Source: Thiobacillus sp. SCUT-2 (GTDB taxonomy: Bacteria; Pseudomonadota; Gammaproteobacteria; Burkholderiales; Thiobacillaceae). From it: a DNA stretch of 64,000 nucleotides. A program made the position numbers and the translations under genes. Positions 46,590-55,310 of the stretch are shown one piece after another. The notes under the pieces are model-generated. The model made no database searches. It was not told the DNA's origin and worked only from the letters and a program-made list of their open reading frames with translations. The stretch is taken from positions 2,294,001 through 2,358,000 of the forward strand of contig NZ_CP141769.1 in the NCBI RefSeq assembly GCF_035621355.1, written 5' to 3'. The stretch's first letter is position 1. Every line of letters starts with the position of its first letter.

Positions 46590-48587
46590 ATGACCATCCA
46601 GACCCCTTCCCTCGCCCCTCTCGCCGTGCTGCACGAAGCGGACGCGCGCATGGCGCAGGCGCTGGAGAATTTCTTCCAGCGCAGCCGCACCACGATCCAG
46701 GAGACCGTCTTGGCGAGACTGCAGGAACAGGTGGCGGAATCCTCGCTGGCGATGGGGCAGACATGCCTCGATTGGCTCAACGCCTACCCGGAAAGCCTGT
46801 CGACCGCCTTCGCCGACCAGTTCCGGCGCAACCTCGCGCAGCCGGAGACCTTTTCGAGCCATCGCAGCGATCCGCTGGCCGGGCTGCAACTGGTGGACGA
46901 TGCCACGCTCACACGCCAGCTGGCGGAGGAGAAGGCTGCGGCCTTCATGACCGAAATCCTGCGGGCCGAAATGCTGCTGCTGTTCGGCCGCATTCAGGCC
47001 GTGCAGCGGGCGGCGCTGGAGGATCCGGACGAGCGGCACGCCGAACTCTACGGTCCCCTGCCGGTGGTTCGCGCGCTCTCACGCGCGCTCGACGGCCTGG
47101 GCATCGACCGGAACTGCGGAACCTTCCTGCTCGAATGCGTCCGCGCGCCGCTGCTGGACACGCTGCAGCATACCTACGATGCGCTCAACGCGTTTCTCGG
47201 CGCGAGCGACGTTCCGGGACTGCCGGCAGCGCCCGCACGCGGCGCGCCGGCGCGCCGCAGCGAACCCGATGCAGGACGCGAGGTGCTCGCGCACATCCGC
47301 GCGGCCGCCGGCACCGCCGTGGCGCAATCGGTCCAGGCGACGGGCCTGGCCGACAGCCTGGCGCGTTGGGCCGCGCTCCCCGCCATCGTCCCCGGCACGC
47401 ACGCGGAGGCCCCGACCCTCGTGTTGCGGCAATTGCAGCTGGATGCCGGCATTGCCGGCGCGCCCGCGTTCGACCGCGCCGTCCTCGACGCCATGGCGAG
47501 CCTGTTCGAGTGCATTCTCGACGATCCCGACGTGTCCGCGCCCTTCCGGGGCGAGATCGCCCAGCTGCAGATTCCGGCCCTGCAGGTCGCGCTCGCCTCG
47601 CCCGAGTTCTTCAGCAACGGCCAGCACCCGGCGCGCCGCCTGATCGACCTGCTGGGCCAGTTCTCGCGCCGCTTCCCCGAAGGCCATGCCGCACACGGCG
47701 CAGCCCTGGGACAGGCCCACGACGCGTGCGTCGCGCTCGCCCGCACCCCCCATCAGCCCGCCCACGCGTTCGAGGAGACGCACCGCGCGCTGGCGGCCTG
47801 GCTGGCCGGGCAGGATGCGCAGATGCGCGCAGGCCTCGCCGCGGACATCGACCGGCTCGAACACCTCGAGCGGCAAGCGCTCGGGACGCGCCTTGCCCTC
47901 GAAAACCTCCGTGATTTCACCGAGCGCTATCCCGCGCCGGAGTCGGTCCTCGCGCGCCTCGAAACCGCCTGGGTGCCGTACATGGCTTCGCTGTATGTCG
48001 CCGAATCCGGCGAGGGCCCCGAATGGCGGGCGGCCTGCCTCACCCTGCAGAATCTCTTCCTCAGCCTTCAGGTACCCGGCGACGAGGCCACGCGCGAAGC
48101 CCGCTTGCGAACGATCCCCGCGATCAACGCGGCACTCCGGCACGGCCTCCTGTCCCAGGGCGCCGAGCCGGCGCAGCTGAAGGATTTCTTCAGCGCCATC
48201 ACCGCGACCCAGGAAGTCTGGGTCCGGCCCGAGCCCGGGCGCCGCGAACCGAGGATCGACGCCTTCGCGCCGCGACAGCGCTCGGCGAATCCCCATTCGT
48301 CCGCCCGGCAGGCCGACGCGGCCCTGGAGCAATGCCGGCGGCTGCTCGAAGGCGACTGGGTGGCGTTCGATCCGCCGTATGCCGGCCTCGCGACGGCACG
48401 CGTGGCGTGGGCCGGCACGCAGGGTCACCTGCTCCTGTGGGACAGCGCCGGCAGGCATCCGCTCGCGCTCGACCGTGACGCGCTCGCAACCGAGGTCCGC
48501 GCAGGCAGGGTGCGCATACCTGAGCAATCACTGACCCGGAAAGCCCTGCTCCGTCTCAAGACACAGCTGACCGCGCAGGCTACCTGA
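46590..48587 (+). CDS. DUF1631 family protein, first paralog
   Basis: A 665-residue cytoplasmic protein without signal peptide or membrane helix, largely alpha-helical. It shares with the next gene a central block (QLQIPALQVALASPEFFSNGQHPARRLIDLL in parts, about 325-355) and a C-terminal beta-rich block beginning EGDWVAFDPPYAGLATARVAWAG (about 590 onward). These define DUF1631 proteins, whose function is unknown; some databases misname them as thymidine phosphorylase. It follows tRNA-Gly by 79 bases and has no visible riboswitch. The two paralogs are in tandem, separated by a regulatory region. Confidence 0.82.
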   Translation: MTIQTPSLAPLAVLHEADARMAQALENFFQRSRTTIQETVLARLQEQVAESSLAMGQTCLDWLNAYPESLSTAFADQFRRNLAQPETFSSHRSDPLAGLQLVDDATLTRQLAEEKAAAFMTEILRAEMLLLFGRIQAVQRAALEDPDERHAELYGPLPVVRALSRALDGLGIDRNCGTFLLECVRAPLLDTLQHTYDALNAFLGASDVPGLPAAPARGAPARRSEPDAGREVLAHIRAAAGTAVAQSVQATGLADSLARWAALPAIVPGTHAEAPTLVLRQLQLDAGIAGAPAFDRAVLDAMASLFECILDDPDVSAPFRGEIAQLQIPALQVALASPEFFSNGQHPARRLIDLLGQFSRRFPEGHAAHGAALGQAHDACVALARTPHQPAHAFEETHRALAAWLAGQDAQMRAGLAADIDRLEHLERQALGTRLALENLRDFTERYPAPESVLARLETAWVPYMASLYVAESGEGPEWRAACLTLQNLFLSLQVPGDEATREARLRTIPAINAALRHGLLSQGAEPAQLKDFFSAITATQEVWVRPEPGRREPRIDAFAPRQRSANPHSSARQADAALEQCRRLLEGDWVAFDPPYAGLATARVAWAGTQGHLLLWDSAGRHPLALDRDALATEVRAGRVRIPEQSLTRKALLRLKTQLTAQAT

Positions 48588-48608
48588 AATTCCCGGCGCC
48601 GCTGGCGC

Positions 48609-48635
48609 TCAAGTTTTCCGCACCCGGGTCGATAG
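48609..48635 (+). promoter_or_regulatory. Sigma28 (FliA)-type promoter
   Basis: TCAAGTTT (48609-48616), 11 bases, then GTCGATAG (48628-48635). The flagellar sigma28 pattern is T(A/C)AAGTTT-N11-GCCGATAA, so 13 or 14 of 16 positions agree with exact spacing. Transcription would start about 48642-48648, shortly before the riboswitch. It suggests class III flagellar-type expression of the second DUF1631 gene. Confidence 0.6.
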
Positions 48636-48671
48636 AGCAGTTATGCGGTTGTGTGTCGAGTTTCCGACACG

Positions 48672-48780
48672 ATCGCCGACCATCGAACAGGGCAAACCCG
48701 CCGCGAGGCGGGGACGCAAAGCCACCGGTCTCCTCCGCCCCCGGCGGACGAGACAGCGGGGCCGCCGGCAGCCAAACTGT
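48672..48780 (+). ncRNA. Cyclic di-GMP-I (GEMM-I) riboswitch
   Basis: The conserved core of the c-di-GMP-I aptamer is present: ACAGGGCAAACC (48687-48698), a GCGA tetraloop hairpin (arms CCCGCC 48697-48702 and GGCGGG 48707-48712), GGGACGCAAAGCC (48711-48723), a long P3 stem (GTCTC 48728-48732 with GAGAC 48749-48753; CCGCC 48735-48739 with GGCGG 48743-48747) and GCGGGGCCGCCGG (48756-48768). By alignment to the Vibrio Vc2 aptamer, the base equal to G20 is G (48691), which favours c-di-GMP over cGAMP. There is no U-run after it, so control of translation near the GAGGTGAT site (48827-48834) is more likely than termination. Ends are approximate. Confidence 0.9.
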
Positions 48781-48839
48781 CACGCGCCATCCTCCCCGTT
48801 CGCGGCCGGCCAGCCGTCGATACCGCGAGGTGATCAGAT

Positions 48840-51017
48840 ATGGAGCGCGAGATGCCGGAGAATTCAGTCGTAGTGAACCTCAACCAGTTCGAGCGATCGC
48901 GCCGAGCGCAGGTGTCGGCCGACACCCTGTCGGTGCTGCACGGCTGCCGCGATCTGCTGATCGAGGGCGCCACGCGCGTCCTGACCCGCCAGGCCGAGGC
49001 GATGGAAAAGACCTTGCTGGCGATGGCCGAGCGCTCGCCGCTGCTTGAAACGCGCAACAGCTACTATAGTGCGCAAGGCATCCTGAACAGGCAGGCGAAC
49101 GAATTGCTGAGCGCCTGCAAGGAGGCCTTCTGCCAGGCGTTCAACGATTTCGCCCACAACCGCGAAAAGACGGCGGGCGGCGACCTGCTCGAATTGTCCC
49201 TGGTCGACGATCACGATTTCGAGGTGACGCTCGCGATCGACAAGGCCACGTCGCGCCTGCGCTTCAACTGCGCGGAGGAGCTGGTCGCGCTGGACGCGCG
49301 CATGGCGCATTTGCTGGGACGCTCCGACCTTGCCGAAAACGACAACCCGCTCGGTCCGCGCGCCCTGTGCGAAGCGCTGCTCGACGGCATCGCGAAGATG
49401 CAGCCCGAGCAGAACGTCCGCATCGTCCTGCTGAACCAGTTCGACCTCGTGCTGACGACCGAACTCGCCGGCATCTACCAGTCGCTCAACCGCCATCTGA
49501 TCGACCGGGGCATCCTTCCGGACATCAAGGTCGGCGCAAAAAGCCGGGGACAGGCCGGTGCGGCGGCCCAGCCGGGGGCGCCCGGCACGCCAGCGCAAGC
49601 GCAAGCGAGCAACGACATGTTCCGGATGTTCGAACAGCTTGCCCACGGCAGCAACCCTGCCGGTCCTGCAGCCCCCGGGCTGGCCGGTTTCAGCCTGCTG
49701 GATTCGCTCGGCCAGCTCCAGTCCGGATCCATGATGCTGCCCGGCGGCGTCCGCTTCGAACTGCCCGTTCTCGAGGCGGCCACGATCAGCAACGTCCTGC
49801 GCAGTCTCCAGCAAAGCCCGGTGATGCAGGCCGTGAGCCCGCTCGACGCGGTCCTGGTCGATGCCGTGGCGATGCTGTTCGACGTCGTGTTCGAGGAAGC
49901 CGCCATCCCCGACCGTCTGAAGGCGCAGATCGGGCGCCTGCAGATTCCGGTGCTGAAGGCGGCGATGCTCGACCGCAATTTCTTCTCGCAGGCGAATCAC
50001 CCGGTTCGCCGCATGCTGGACGCGATCGCGACCCTCTCGGTACACCTGCCCGACAACGAAACCGGCAACGCGCGCCTCGAGGCCATCTCACACGTCATCA
50101 CCGGCGTCCTCGACAGCTTCGAGCAGGACATCGCGGTATTCGAATCCGCCGCCGCCGAACTCGAAGCCATGGGATCGTCGCTGGACGAAACCCTCGAGGA
50201 AACCCTCGAGGCCAGCCTGCAGCCAGACATCGCCCAGATCCGGCAGGCGGAACGCGCGGAACTGGCCCCGGTGATCGTGCACGACTTCATCAACCGCGCG
50301 CTCAAGGAGCAGACGGTTGCGGATTCGGTGCGCGAATTCCTGCGCCGCGACTGGGCGCAGCTGCTCACCCAGGACTACGTCAAGGAAGGCGAGCAGGGCG
50401 CGCACTTCAACAGCCATGTCGAGACCATGCGCGAGCTGATCTGGAGCGTGCAACCCAAGGCCGACATGGACGCGCGGCTGATGCTCGTGCGCATCCTGCC
50501 CGGCCTGCTGAAGCGCCTGCGCGAAGGCACCGCCGAAATCGAGCTGCCGCAGAAGCTCGCCGACCGCTTCTTCGCCACGCTGGTCGTGCTGCACGCCAAC
50601 GCGGTGCGCCCCAACACGCAGCCGGTTCCGCTTCCCGACATCAGCCCCGAGGAGATCGAGGACATGATCCCGGCCGCAGCCGCGGAACCGGCTGCGCCGG
50701 CAGCGGCCGAGCCGGCCGTGCCGGAAGTCGAGGACGAATACACCCAGCGTGCCCGCGCGCTCAACAAGGGCGACTGGGTCGAATTCCATTACGACGACGG
50801 GACCTTCCGCTGGGCGCGGCTCGGCTGGATCAGCAGCATCAAGAACACCTACCTGTTCTCCGACCAGGACGGCATGAACAGCTTCTCCATCGGCCTGCAT
50901 CGCCTCGCGGAAAAGCTGCGGCGCGGCGAAGCCGTGCTCGTCGAGCGCAAGTCGATCACCGAATCGGCGTTCGGCAAGCTGATGAAGCTGTTCCGCCAGA
51001 AACTCGGCTACGCCTGA
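48840..51017 (+). CDS. DUF1631 family protein under c-di-GMP riboswitch control
   Basis: A 725-residue, mostly helical cytoplasmic protein. The DUF1631 hallmarks are RLQIPVLKAAMLDRNFFSQANHPVRRMLDAI (in parts, about 361-391) and a C-terminal beta-rich module from GDWVEF (644-649) through FRWARLGWISSIKNTYLFSDQDG (about 656-678). A proline-alanine linker (about 595-630) separates the two. The C-terminal module faintly recalls a PilZ-type barrel, but I see no RxxxR motif, so direct c-di-GMP binding is speculative. Start ATG 48840 has GAGGTGAT 5 bases upstream; ATG 48852 is a second option. The leader holds a sigma28-type promoter and a c-di-GMP-I riboswitch. Confidence 0.85.
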   Translation: MEREMPENSVVVNLNQFERSRRAQVSADTLSVLHGCRDLLIEGATRVLTRQAEAMEKTLLAMAERSPLLETRNSYYSAQGILNRQANELLSACKEAFCQAFNDFAHNREKTAGGDLLELSLVDDHDFEVTLAIDKATSRLRFNCAEELVALDARMAHLLGRSDLAENDNPLGPRALCEALLDGIAKMQPEQNVRIVLLNQFDLVLTTELAGIYQSLNRHLIDRGILPDIKVGAKSRGQAGAAAQPGAPGTPAQAQASNDMFRMFEQLAHGSNPAGPAAPGLAGFSLLDSLGQLQSGSMMLPGGVRFELPVLEAATISNVLRSLQQSPVMQAVSPLDAVLVDAVAMLFDVVFEEAAIPDRLKAQIGRLQIPVLKAAMLDRNFFSQANHPVRRMLDAIATLSVHLPDNETGNARLEAISHVITGVLDSFEQDIAVFESAAAELEAMGSSLDETLEETLEASLQPDIAQIRQAERAELAPVIVHDFINRALKEQTVADSVREFLRRDWAQLLTQDYVKEGEQGAHFNSHVETMRELIWSVQPKADMDARLMLVRILPGLLKRLREGTAEIELPQKLADRFFATLVVLHANAVRPNTQPVPLPDISPEEIEDMIPAAAAEPAAPAAAEPAVPEVEDEYTQRARALNKGDWVEFHYDDGTFRWARLGWISSIKNTYLFSDQDGMNSFSIGLHRLAEKLRRGEAVLVERKSITESAFGKLMKLFRQKLGYA

Positions 51018-51065
51018 TCCCCGATTCCGGTTGCCTGCCCGCCGCGCTCCGGCTACCCTGCCGGA

Positions 51066-52100
51066 GTGAAATCGTTTGCTTCGCGAATCGTCCTCTGGCA
51101 GCGGCAGCATGGCCGCCATGCCCTGCCCTGGCAGACCGACCGCGACCCCTATCGCGTCTGGTTGTCGGAGATCATGCTCCAGCAGACCCAGGTCGCTACC
51201 GTCATTCCCTACTTCGAGCGCTTCGTCTCGCGCTTCCCGGACCTTGCCGCGCTGGCCGCGGCGCATGAGGACGAGGTGCTCGCCCTGTGGAGCGGGCTGG
51301 GCTACTACAGCCGCGCCCGCAACCTGCACGCCGCCGCGCGCCGCCTCGTGGCCGGGAACGGCGGCTGCTTTCCGGAAGCCCCCGAGGCCATCGCCGAGTT
51401 GCCCGGAGTCGGGCGCTCGACCGCCGCCGCTATCGCCGCGCTGGCGTTCGGCCGGCGATGCGCGATTCTCGACGGCAACGTCAAGCGCGTGCTCGCGCGC
51501 CACGGCGGCATCGGCGGCTGGCCCGGCGACAAGAAGGTCGAGGCGGCGCTGTGGTCGGTGGCCGAGTCGCGGCTGCCGGAATCCGGCATCGAAGCCTATA
51601 CGCAGGGCATGATGGACCTCGGCGCGCTCGTCTGCACGCGCAGCCGGCCCGCCTGCGATGCGTGCCCCGTGAGCGCCGACTGCGTCGCGCACATCGAACG
51701 CCGCACCGGCGAACTGCCGGCACCGCGTCCGCGCAGGGCCCTGCCCGAAAGGGAGGTGCAGATGCTGCTGCTCGTCGACCGCGGCAAGCTGATGCTGGAG
51801 AAGCGCCCCGCGTCCGGCATCTGGGGCGGGCTGTGGAGCCTGCCCGAGCTCGACGCCGACGCCGACGCCCTCGCCCACTGCCGCGACCGCTACCGTTTCG
51901 TTGCGCTGGAGCGGCATGTGCTCCCGCCGCTGGCCCATACCTTCACGCATTTCCGGCTGCAGATCCGCCCGGTGAGGCTCGCGCTCGAGCCGTGCCGCGC
52001 CGCTGCCGCACCCGGACAGATCTGGCTGTCGCCCGCCGAGGCCCTCGACGCCGCCCTCCCCGCACCCGTCCGCACGCTGCTGAAGCGCTTCGCGGCCTGA
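51066..52100 (+). CDS. mutY: A/G-specific adenine glycosylase MutY
   Basis: A 344-residue base-excision repair enzyme that removes adenine paired with 8-oxoguanine. E35 (SEIMLQQT) and D136 (LDGNVKR) are the catalytic residues in the HhH-GPD fold with ELPGVGRSTA. The 4Fe-4S cluster ligands are C190, C197, C200 and C206 (C-x6-C-x2-C-x5-C). The C-terminal MutT-like domain (about 225-340) recognises the oxidised base. The start is GTG 51066; the coding frame begins 48 bases after the DUF1631 stop. Length is normal. Confidence 0.95.
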   Translation: MKSFASRIVLWQRQHGRHALPWQTDRDPYRVWLSEIMLQQTQVATVIPYFERFVSRFPDLAALAAAHEDEVLALWSGLGYYSRARNLHAAARRLVAGNGGCFPEAPEAIAELPGVGRSTAAAIAALAFGRRCAILDGNVKRVLARHGGIGGWPGDKKVEAALWSVAESRLPESGIEAYTQGMMDLGALVCTRSRPACDACPVSADCVAHIERRTGELPAPRPRRALPEREVQMLLLVDRGKLMLEKRPASGIWGGLWSLPELDADADALAHCRDRYRFVALERHVLPPLAHTFTHFRLQIRPVRLALEPCRAAAAPGQIWLSPAEALDAALPAPVRTLLKRFAA

Positions 52101-52176
52101 CGCGGCGCCTCCGCCAAACGCGGCGGGGATGCTATACAGAAAAGCGTCTGGACATGAACCGGAACAGGAGGTTGCC

Positions 52177-52500
52177 ATGAATACGCGGCTCGATATGCCC
52201 GGCACCGCCGTCTTCGATCTCGACGGGTTTTTGCTCGACCCGGCCATGTGGAGCGAGAGCCTCGCCGATCGCATCGCCCGGAGCGATGGCGTCGGCGAAC
52301 TCAGCGAACTGCAGATCGGCCTGCTGCACGCCTTGCGGCGCGAATTCTCCAGGAATGGCACGGTCACCGCACTCAGCCATGTCTGCCACCTCATCGGCCA
52401 GAGCGCCGACTGCATGCAGCACCTCTTTCCCACCCCGCGCGAGGCATGGCGCCTGGCCGGCCTGCCCAACCCGGGCGAGGAAGCCAAGGCCTATCTCTGA
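52177..52500 (+). CDS. DsrC/TusE-like protein lacking the redox cysteines
   Basis: A 107-residue protein of the DsrC/TusE fold: FDLDGFLLDPAMWSESLADRIAR, LSELQIGLLHALRREF and the C-terminal WRLAGLPNPG match the family. DsrC and TusE carry sulfur on a C-terminal cysteine (ending AGLPKPTGC or similar), and DsrC has a second one ten residues earlier. Here the tail is AGLPNPGEEAKAYL and the second position is W91, so both are absent; C70 and C79 lie elsewhere. It is therefore not a classical sulfur carrier and may be a regulator or binding protein of the RspA type. Start ATG 52177 has AGGAGG upstream. Confidence 0.8.
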   Translation: MNTRLDMPGTAVFDLDGFLLDPAMWSESLADRIARSDGVGELSELQIGLLHALRREFSRNGTVTALSHVCHLIGQSADCMQHLFPTPREAWRLAGLPNPGEEAKAYL

Positions 52501-52624
52501 CCCGGGCGGGCACCGAGCACCCCGCCGGTGCGCCGCCAACGCCCGGCACCGCGGGGCCGCTTCGAGCCTGCGGTGCGGCATCCGCATGCCGCACCGCGGG
52601 TGCTTCGTCGCGCCCGGAATCCGG

Positions 52625-52630
52625 TAAAAT
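52625..52630 (+). promoter_or_regulatory. Likely -10 box of ilvE
   Basis: TAAAAT in CCGGTAAAATTCCC, 36 bases before the ilvE ATG. No clear -35. A GC-rich near-palindrome (GTGCGGCATCCGCATGCCGCAC, in parts, 52571-52592) just upstream may end the preceding transcript. Confidence 0.45.
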
Positions 52631-52666
52631 TCCCGCTTTCCGTTCGTTTTTGAAGAAAGCCCCACC

Positions 52667-53590
52667 ATGTCCATGGCCGACCGCGACGGCGTCATCTGGT
52701 ACGACGGCAAGCTCGTACCCTGGCGCGACGCCACCACCCACGTCCTCACCCATACCCTGCATTACGGCATGGGCGTCTTCGAGGGCGTGCGCGCCTACAA
52801 GGCCGAACAGGGCACGGCGATCTTCCGCCTGCAGGAGCATACCGACCGGCTGTTCCGCTCGGCCCACATCCTCGGCATGAAGCTCCCCTTCGACAAGGCC
52901 ACGATCTCCGAAGCCCAGCGCACCGTGGTGCGCGAGAACAAGCTCGAATCCGGCTACCTGCGCCCGATGGCCTTCTTCGGCTCGGAAGCGATGGGCATCT
53001 CCGCCAAGAACCTGTCGGTGCACGTCATCGTCGCCGCCTGGCCCTGGGGCGCCTACCTCGGCGCCGAGGCGCTCAACAACGGCATCCGCGTGAAGACGAG
53101 CTCGTTCTCGCGCCACCACGTCAACATCACGATGTGCAAGGCCAAGGCCAACGGCAACTACATGAACTCGATCCTCGCCCACAAGGAAGCCGAGATGGAC
53201 GGCTACGACGAGGCCCTGCTGCTCGACGTCGACGGCTTCGTCGCAGAAGGTTCCGGCGAGAATTTCTTCATGGTCCGCAACGGCAAGCTCTACACGCCCG
53301 ACCTCACCGCGGCGCTGGAAGGCATCACGCGCGACACCATCGTGCAGCTCGCCGGCGAGATCGGCCTGCAGGTGGTCGAGAAGCGCATCACGCGCGACGA
53401 GGTGTACTGCGCCGACGAGGCCTTCTTCACCGGCACCGCGGCGGAAGTCACGCCGATCCGCGAGCTCGACAACCGGACCATCGGCGCGGGAACGCGCGGG
53501 CCGGTCACGGCGAGGCTGCAGGCGATGTACTTCGACTGCGTGCACGGCCGCGCCGCGGCCCATGCAGACTGGCTGACCCCGGTCAGGTAA
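52667..53590 (+). CDS. ilvE: Branched-chain amino acid aminotransferase
   Basis: A 307-residue fold-type IV PLP enzyme making leucine, isoleucine and valine from their keto acids. The start DGVIWYDGKLVPWRDATTHVLTHTLHYGMGVFEG (in parts) is typical. The PLP lysine is K160 in CKAKANGNYMNS, and EGSGENFFMV and FFTGTAAEVTPI are also conserved. An ATG two codons later (MADRDG) is possible. It is followed after 12 bases by a zinc-finger gene. Confidence 0.96.
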   Translation: MSMADRDGVIWYDGKLVPWRDATTHVLTHTLHYGMGVFEGVRAYKAEQGTAIFRLQEHTDRLFRSAHILGMKLPFDKATISEAQRTVVRENKLESGYLRPMAFFGSEAMGISAKNLSVHVIVAAWPWGAYLGAEALNNGIRVKTSSFSRHHVNITMCKAKANGNYMNSILAHKEAEMDGYDEALLLDVDGFVAEGSGENFFMVRNGKLYTPDLTAALEGITRDTIVQLAGEIGLQVVEKRITRDEVYCADEAFFTGTAAEVTPIRELDNRTIGAGTRGPVTARLQAMYFDCVHGRAAAHADWLTPVR

Positions 53591-53602
53591 GGCGGTCCTG
53601 CC

Positions 53603-53806
53603 ATGAGCCAGCGTCAGGACAACACCCAGCGCGTCATCGAGGTCACCGAGAGCGACCTTCCCCTGCACTGCCCGATGCCGCAGCACGCGGACTGGAACGC
53701 CCATCCGCGCGTATTCCTGCCGATCGAGTCGCGCGGGGACGCACTGTGCCCGTATTGCGGCACGCTCTATCGCCTGAAGGGCAAGCCCAGCGGCAGCCAC
53801 CACTGA
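53603..53806 (+). CDS. Zinc-finger domain protein (zf-CHCC type)
   Basis: A 67-residue protein with the pattern C-x3-H (CPMPQH), then C-P-Y-C (LCPYCGTLYRL), as in the small zf-CHCC family related to the NDUFS6 subunit of complex I. It probably binds one zinc ion. Found after ilvE in many betaproteobacteria, where its role is unknown. It starts 12 bases after ilvE and is probably co-transcribed. Confidence 0.82.
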   Translation: MSQRQDNTQRVIEVTESDLPLHCPMPQHADWNAHPRVFLPIESRGDALCPYCGTLYRLKGKPSGSHH

Positions 53807-53863
53807 GCTTCGCACGGCGCGCCCCGACCCTCGCACCGGTGCGGCGCCTCGCATCGTCGATCC

Positions 53864-54295
53864 ATGACCGTTCCCGCCTACCCCACTCCCGAAGCCGCCG
53901 AAGCGGCCTTCTACGCAGCCTTCGAGACACGCTCGCTGGATGCCATGATGGCCGTCTGGGCAACGCAGGACGACATCGCCTGCGTCCATCCGCTGGCGGC
54001 GCCCCTGAACGGGCGCGCCGCCGTCGCTGCAGGCTGGCACAGCATGTTCGAGGCGGCGGGGCAGTTCCGCGTCCGGACGGAACTCGCCCACGAGATACGC
54101 GCCCCCGGCCAGGTCATTCGCATCGTGCGCGAGTACCTGATCATCGGCCAGGAAACCGAACCGCGCCCGCCCATCCTCGCCACCAACGTCTACCGGCGGG
54201 ACGGTGACGGCTGGCGCATGATGCTGCACCATGCCTCCCCGCTGCAGGTCGGCGGCCCGCCGCCCGCCCGCACGCCGCCCGTCGTGCTGCACTGA
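53864..54295 (+). CDS. SnoaL/NTF2-like fold protein
   Basis: A 143-residue protein with the cone-shaped NTF2-like pattern: AEAAFYAAFETRSLDAMMAVWATQDDIACVHP at the N-terminus and TNVYRRDGDGWRMMLHHASPL at the end. Small proteins of this kind (SnoaL-like, DUF4440-like) bind or convert small molecules, but the substrate cannot be inferred. It lies between the zinc-finger gene and an alpha/beta hydrolase on the same strand, 6 bases before the latter. Confidence 0.78.
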   Translation: MTVPAYPTPEAAEAAFYAAFETRSLDAMMAVWATQDDIACVHPLAAPLNGRAAVAAGWHSMFEAAGQFRVRTELAHEIRAPGQVIRIVREYLIIGQETEPRPPILATNVYRRDGDGWRMMLHHASPLQVGGPPPARTPPVVLH

Positions 54296-54301
54296 GCGGC
54301 C

Positions 54302-55279
54302 TTGCACCCCGCAGCGCCACCGCCCGCCTATCGCGCGCCCGCCTGGCTTCCCGGCGGGCACCTGCAGACGCTCTATACCAGCCTCTTCATCCGCGTGCCG
54401 CCGGTCGCCTACCGGCGCGAGCGGCTGGAACTGCCCGATGGCGATTTCCTCGATTTCGACTGGGTCGATGGCCCGCCAGGCGCGCCGGTGGTCGTGCTGT
54501 TCCACGGTCTCGAGGGCAGTTCAGCCAGCCATTACGCGCGCGACCTGATGCGCGCCGCCCTGGAACGCGGATGGGGCGGAGGCGTCGCGCATTTCCGCGG
54601 CTGCTCGGGGGAAGAAAACCGGCTGCCGCGCGCCTATTTCGCCGGGGACAGCGAGGAGATCGGTCGCATCCTGCGCCACGTTCGTTCGCGCCATCCCGAC
54701 GTTCCGGTGCATGCAGTCGGCGTCTCGCTCGGCGGCAATGCGCTGCTGAAGTGGCTGGGCGAGCAGGGCGGCGCCGCACGGGAATGGGTCGACCGCGCGG
54801 CCGCCGTTTCGCCGCCGCTCGACCTCACGGCCGCCGGCCATGCCCTCGACCACGGCTTCAACCGCCGTGTCTACACCGCGCACTTTCTCGCCACGCTCAA
54901 GCGCAAGGCACTCGCCAAGGCGCGGCAGTTCCCCGGCCTGCTCGACGCGCGCGCGATTGCGGCGGCGACGACGTTCCGCGAATTCGACACCCTGGTCACC
55001 GCCCGCCTCCATGGATTCCGCGACGCCGAGGACTACTGGCAGCACGTCTCGTCGAAACCCTTGTTGAAAGCGATCGCCGTGCCGACGCTGGTCATCAATG
55101 CGAGGAACGATCCCTTCCTGCCCGCCACGGCGCTGCCCGGCCCCGCCGATGCGTCACCGGCCGTCGTCCTCGAGCAACCCACCGGCGGCGGCCACGTTGC
55201 CTTCCCGTCCGGCCCCTTCCCAGGCCGCATCGGCTGGCTGTCACGGCGTCTGCTGCAGCATTTCAGCGCGCAAGGTTAG
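54302..55279 (+). CDS. Alpha/beta hydrolase, YheT family
   Basis: A 325-residue hydrolase. The YheT signature is visible: APAWLPGGHLQTLYTSL near the start, FHGLEGSSASHYAR (oxyanion region), FRGCSGEENRLPRAYFAGDSEEI, and the nucleophile elbow GVSLGGN (about residue 140-146). INARNDPFLP carries the acid and GGGHVAFP the histidine. Natural substrate is unknown; related enzymes act on esters. The start is TTG 54302, as no ATG or GTG fits before APAW. Confidence 0.87.
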   Translation: MHPAAPPPAYRAPAWLPGGHLQTLYTSLFIRVPPVAYRRERLELPDGDFLDFDWVDGPPGAPVVVLFHGLEGSSASHYARDLMRAALERGWGGGVAHFRGCSGEENRLPRAYFAGDSEEIGRILRHVRSRHPDVPVHAVGVSLGGNALLKWLGEQGGAAREWVDRAAAVSPPLDLTAAGHALDHGFNRRVYTAHFLATLKRKALAKARQFPGLLDARAIAAATTFREFDTLVTARLHGFRDAEDYWQHVSSKPLLKAIAVPTLVINARNDPFLPATALPGPADASPAVVLEQPTGGGHVAFPSGPFPGRIGWLSRRLLQHFSAQG

Positions 55280-55310
55280 AATCGCCGCATCGGCAACCAG
55301 GGAGCGCGTT

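Noticed and set aside
50088..52487. 799-residue minus-strand open frame opposite DUF1631 and mutY
   Set aside because: It is the complement of confident genes and shows no motif.
52391..54505. 704-residue minus-strand open frame opposite ilvE
   Set aside because: Same reason; ilvE and its PLP lysine are unambiguous on the plus strand.
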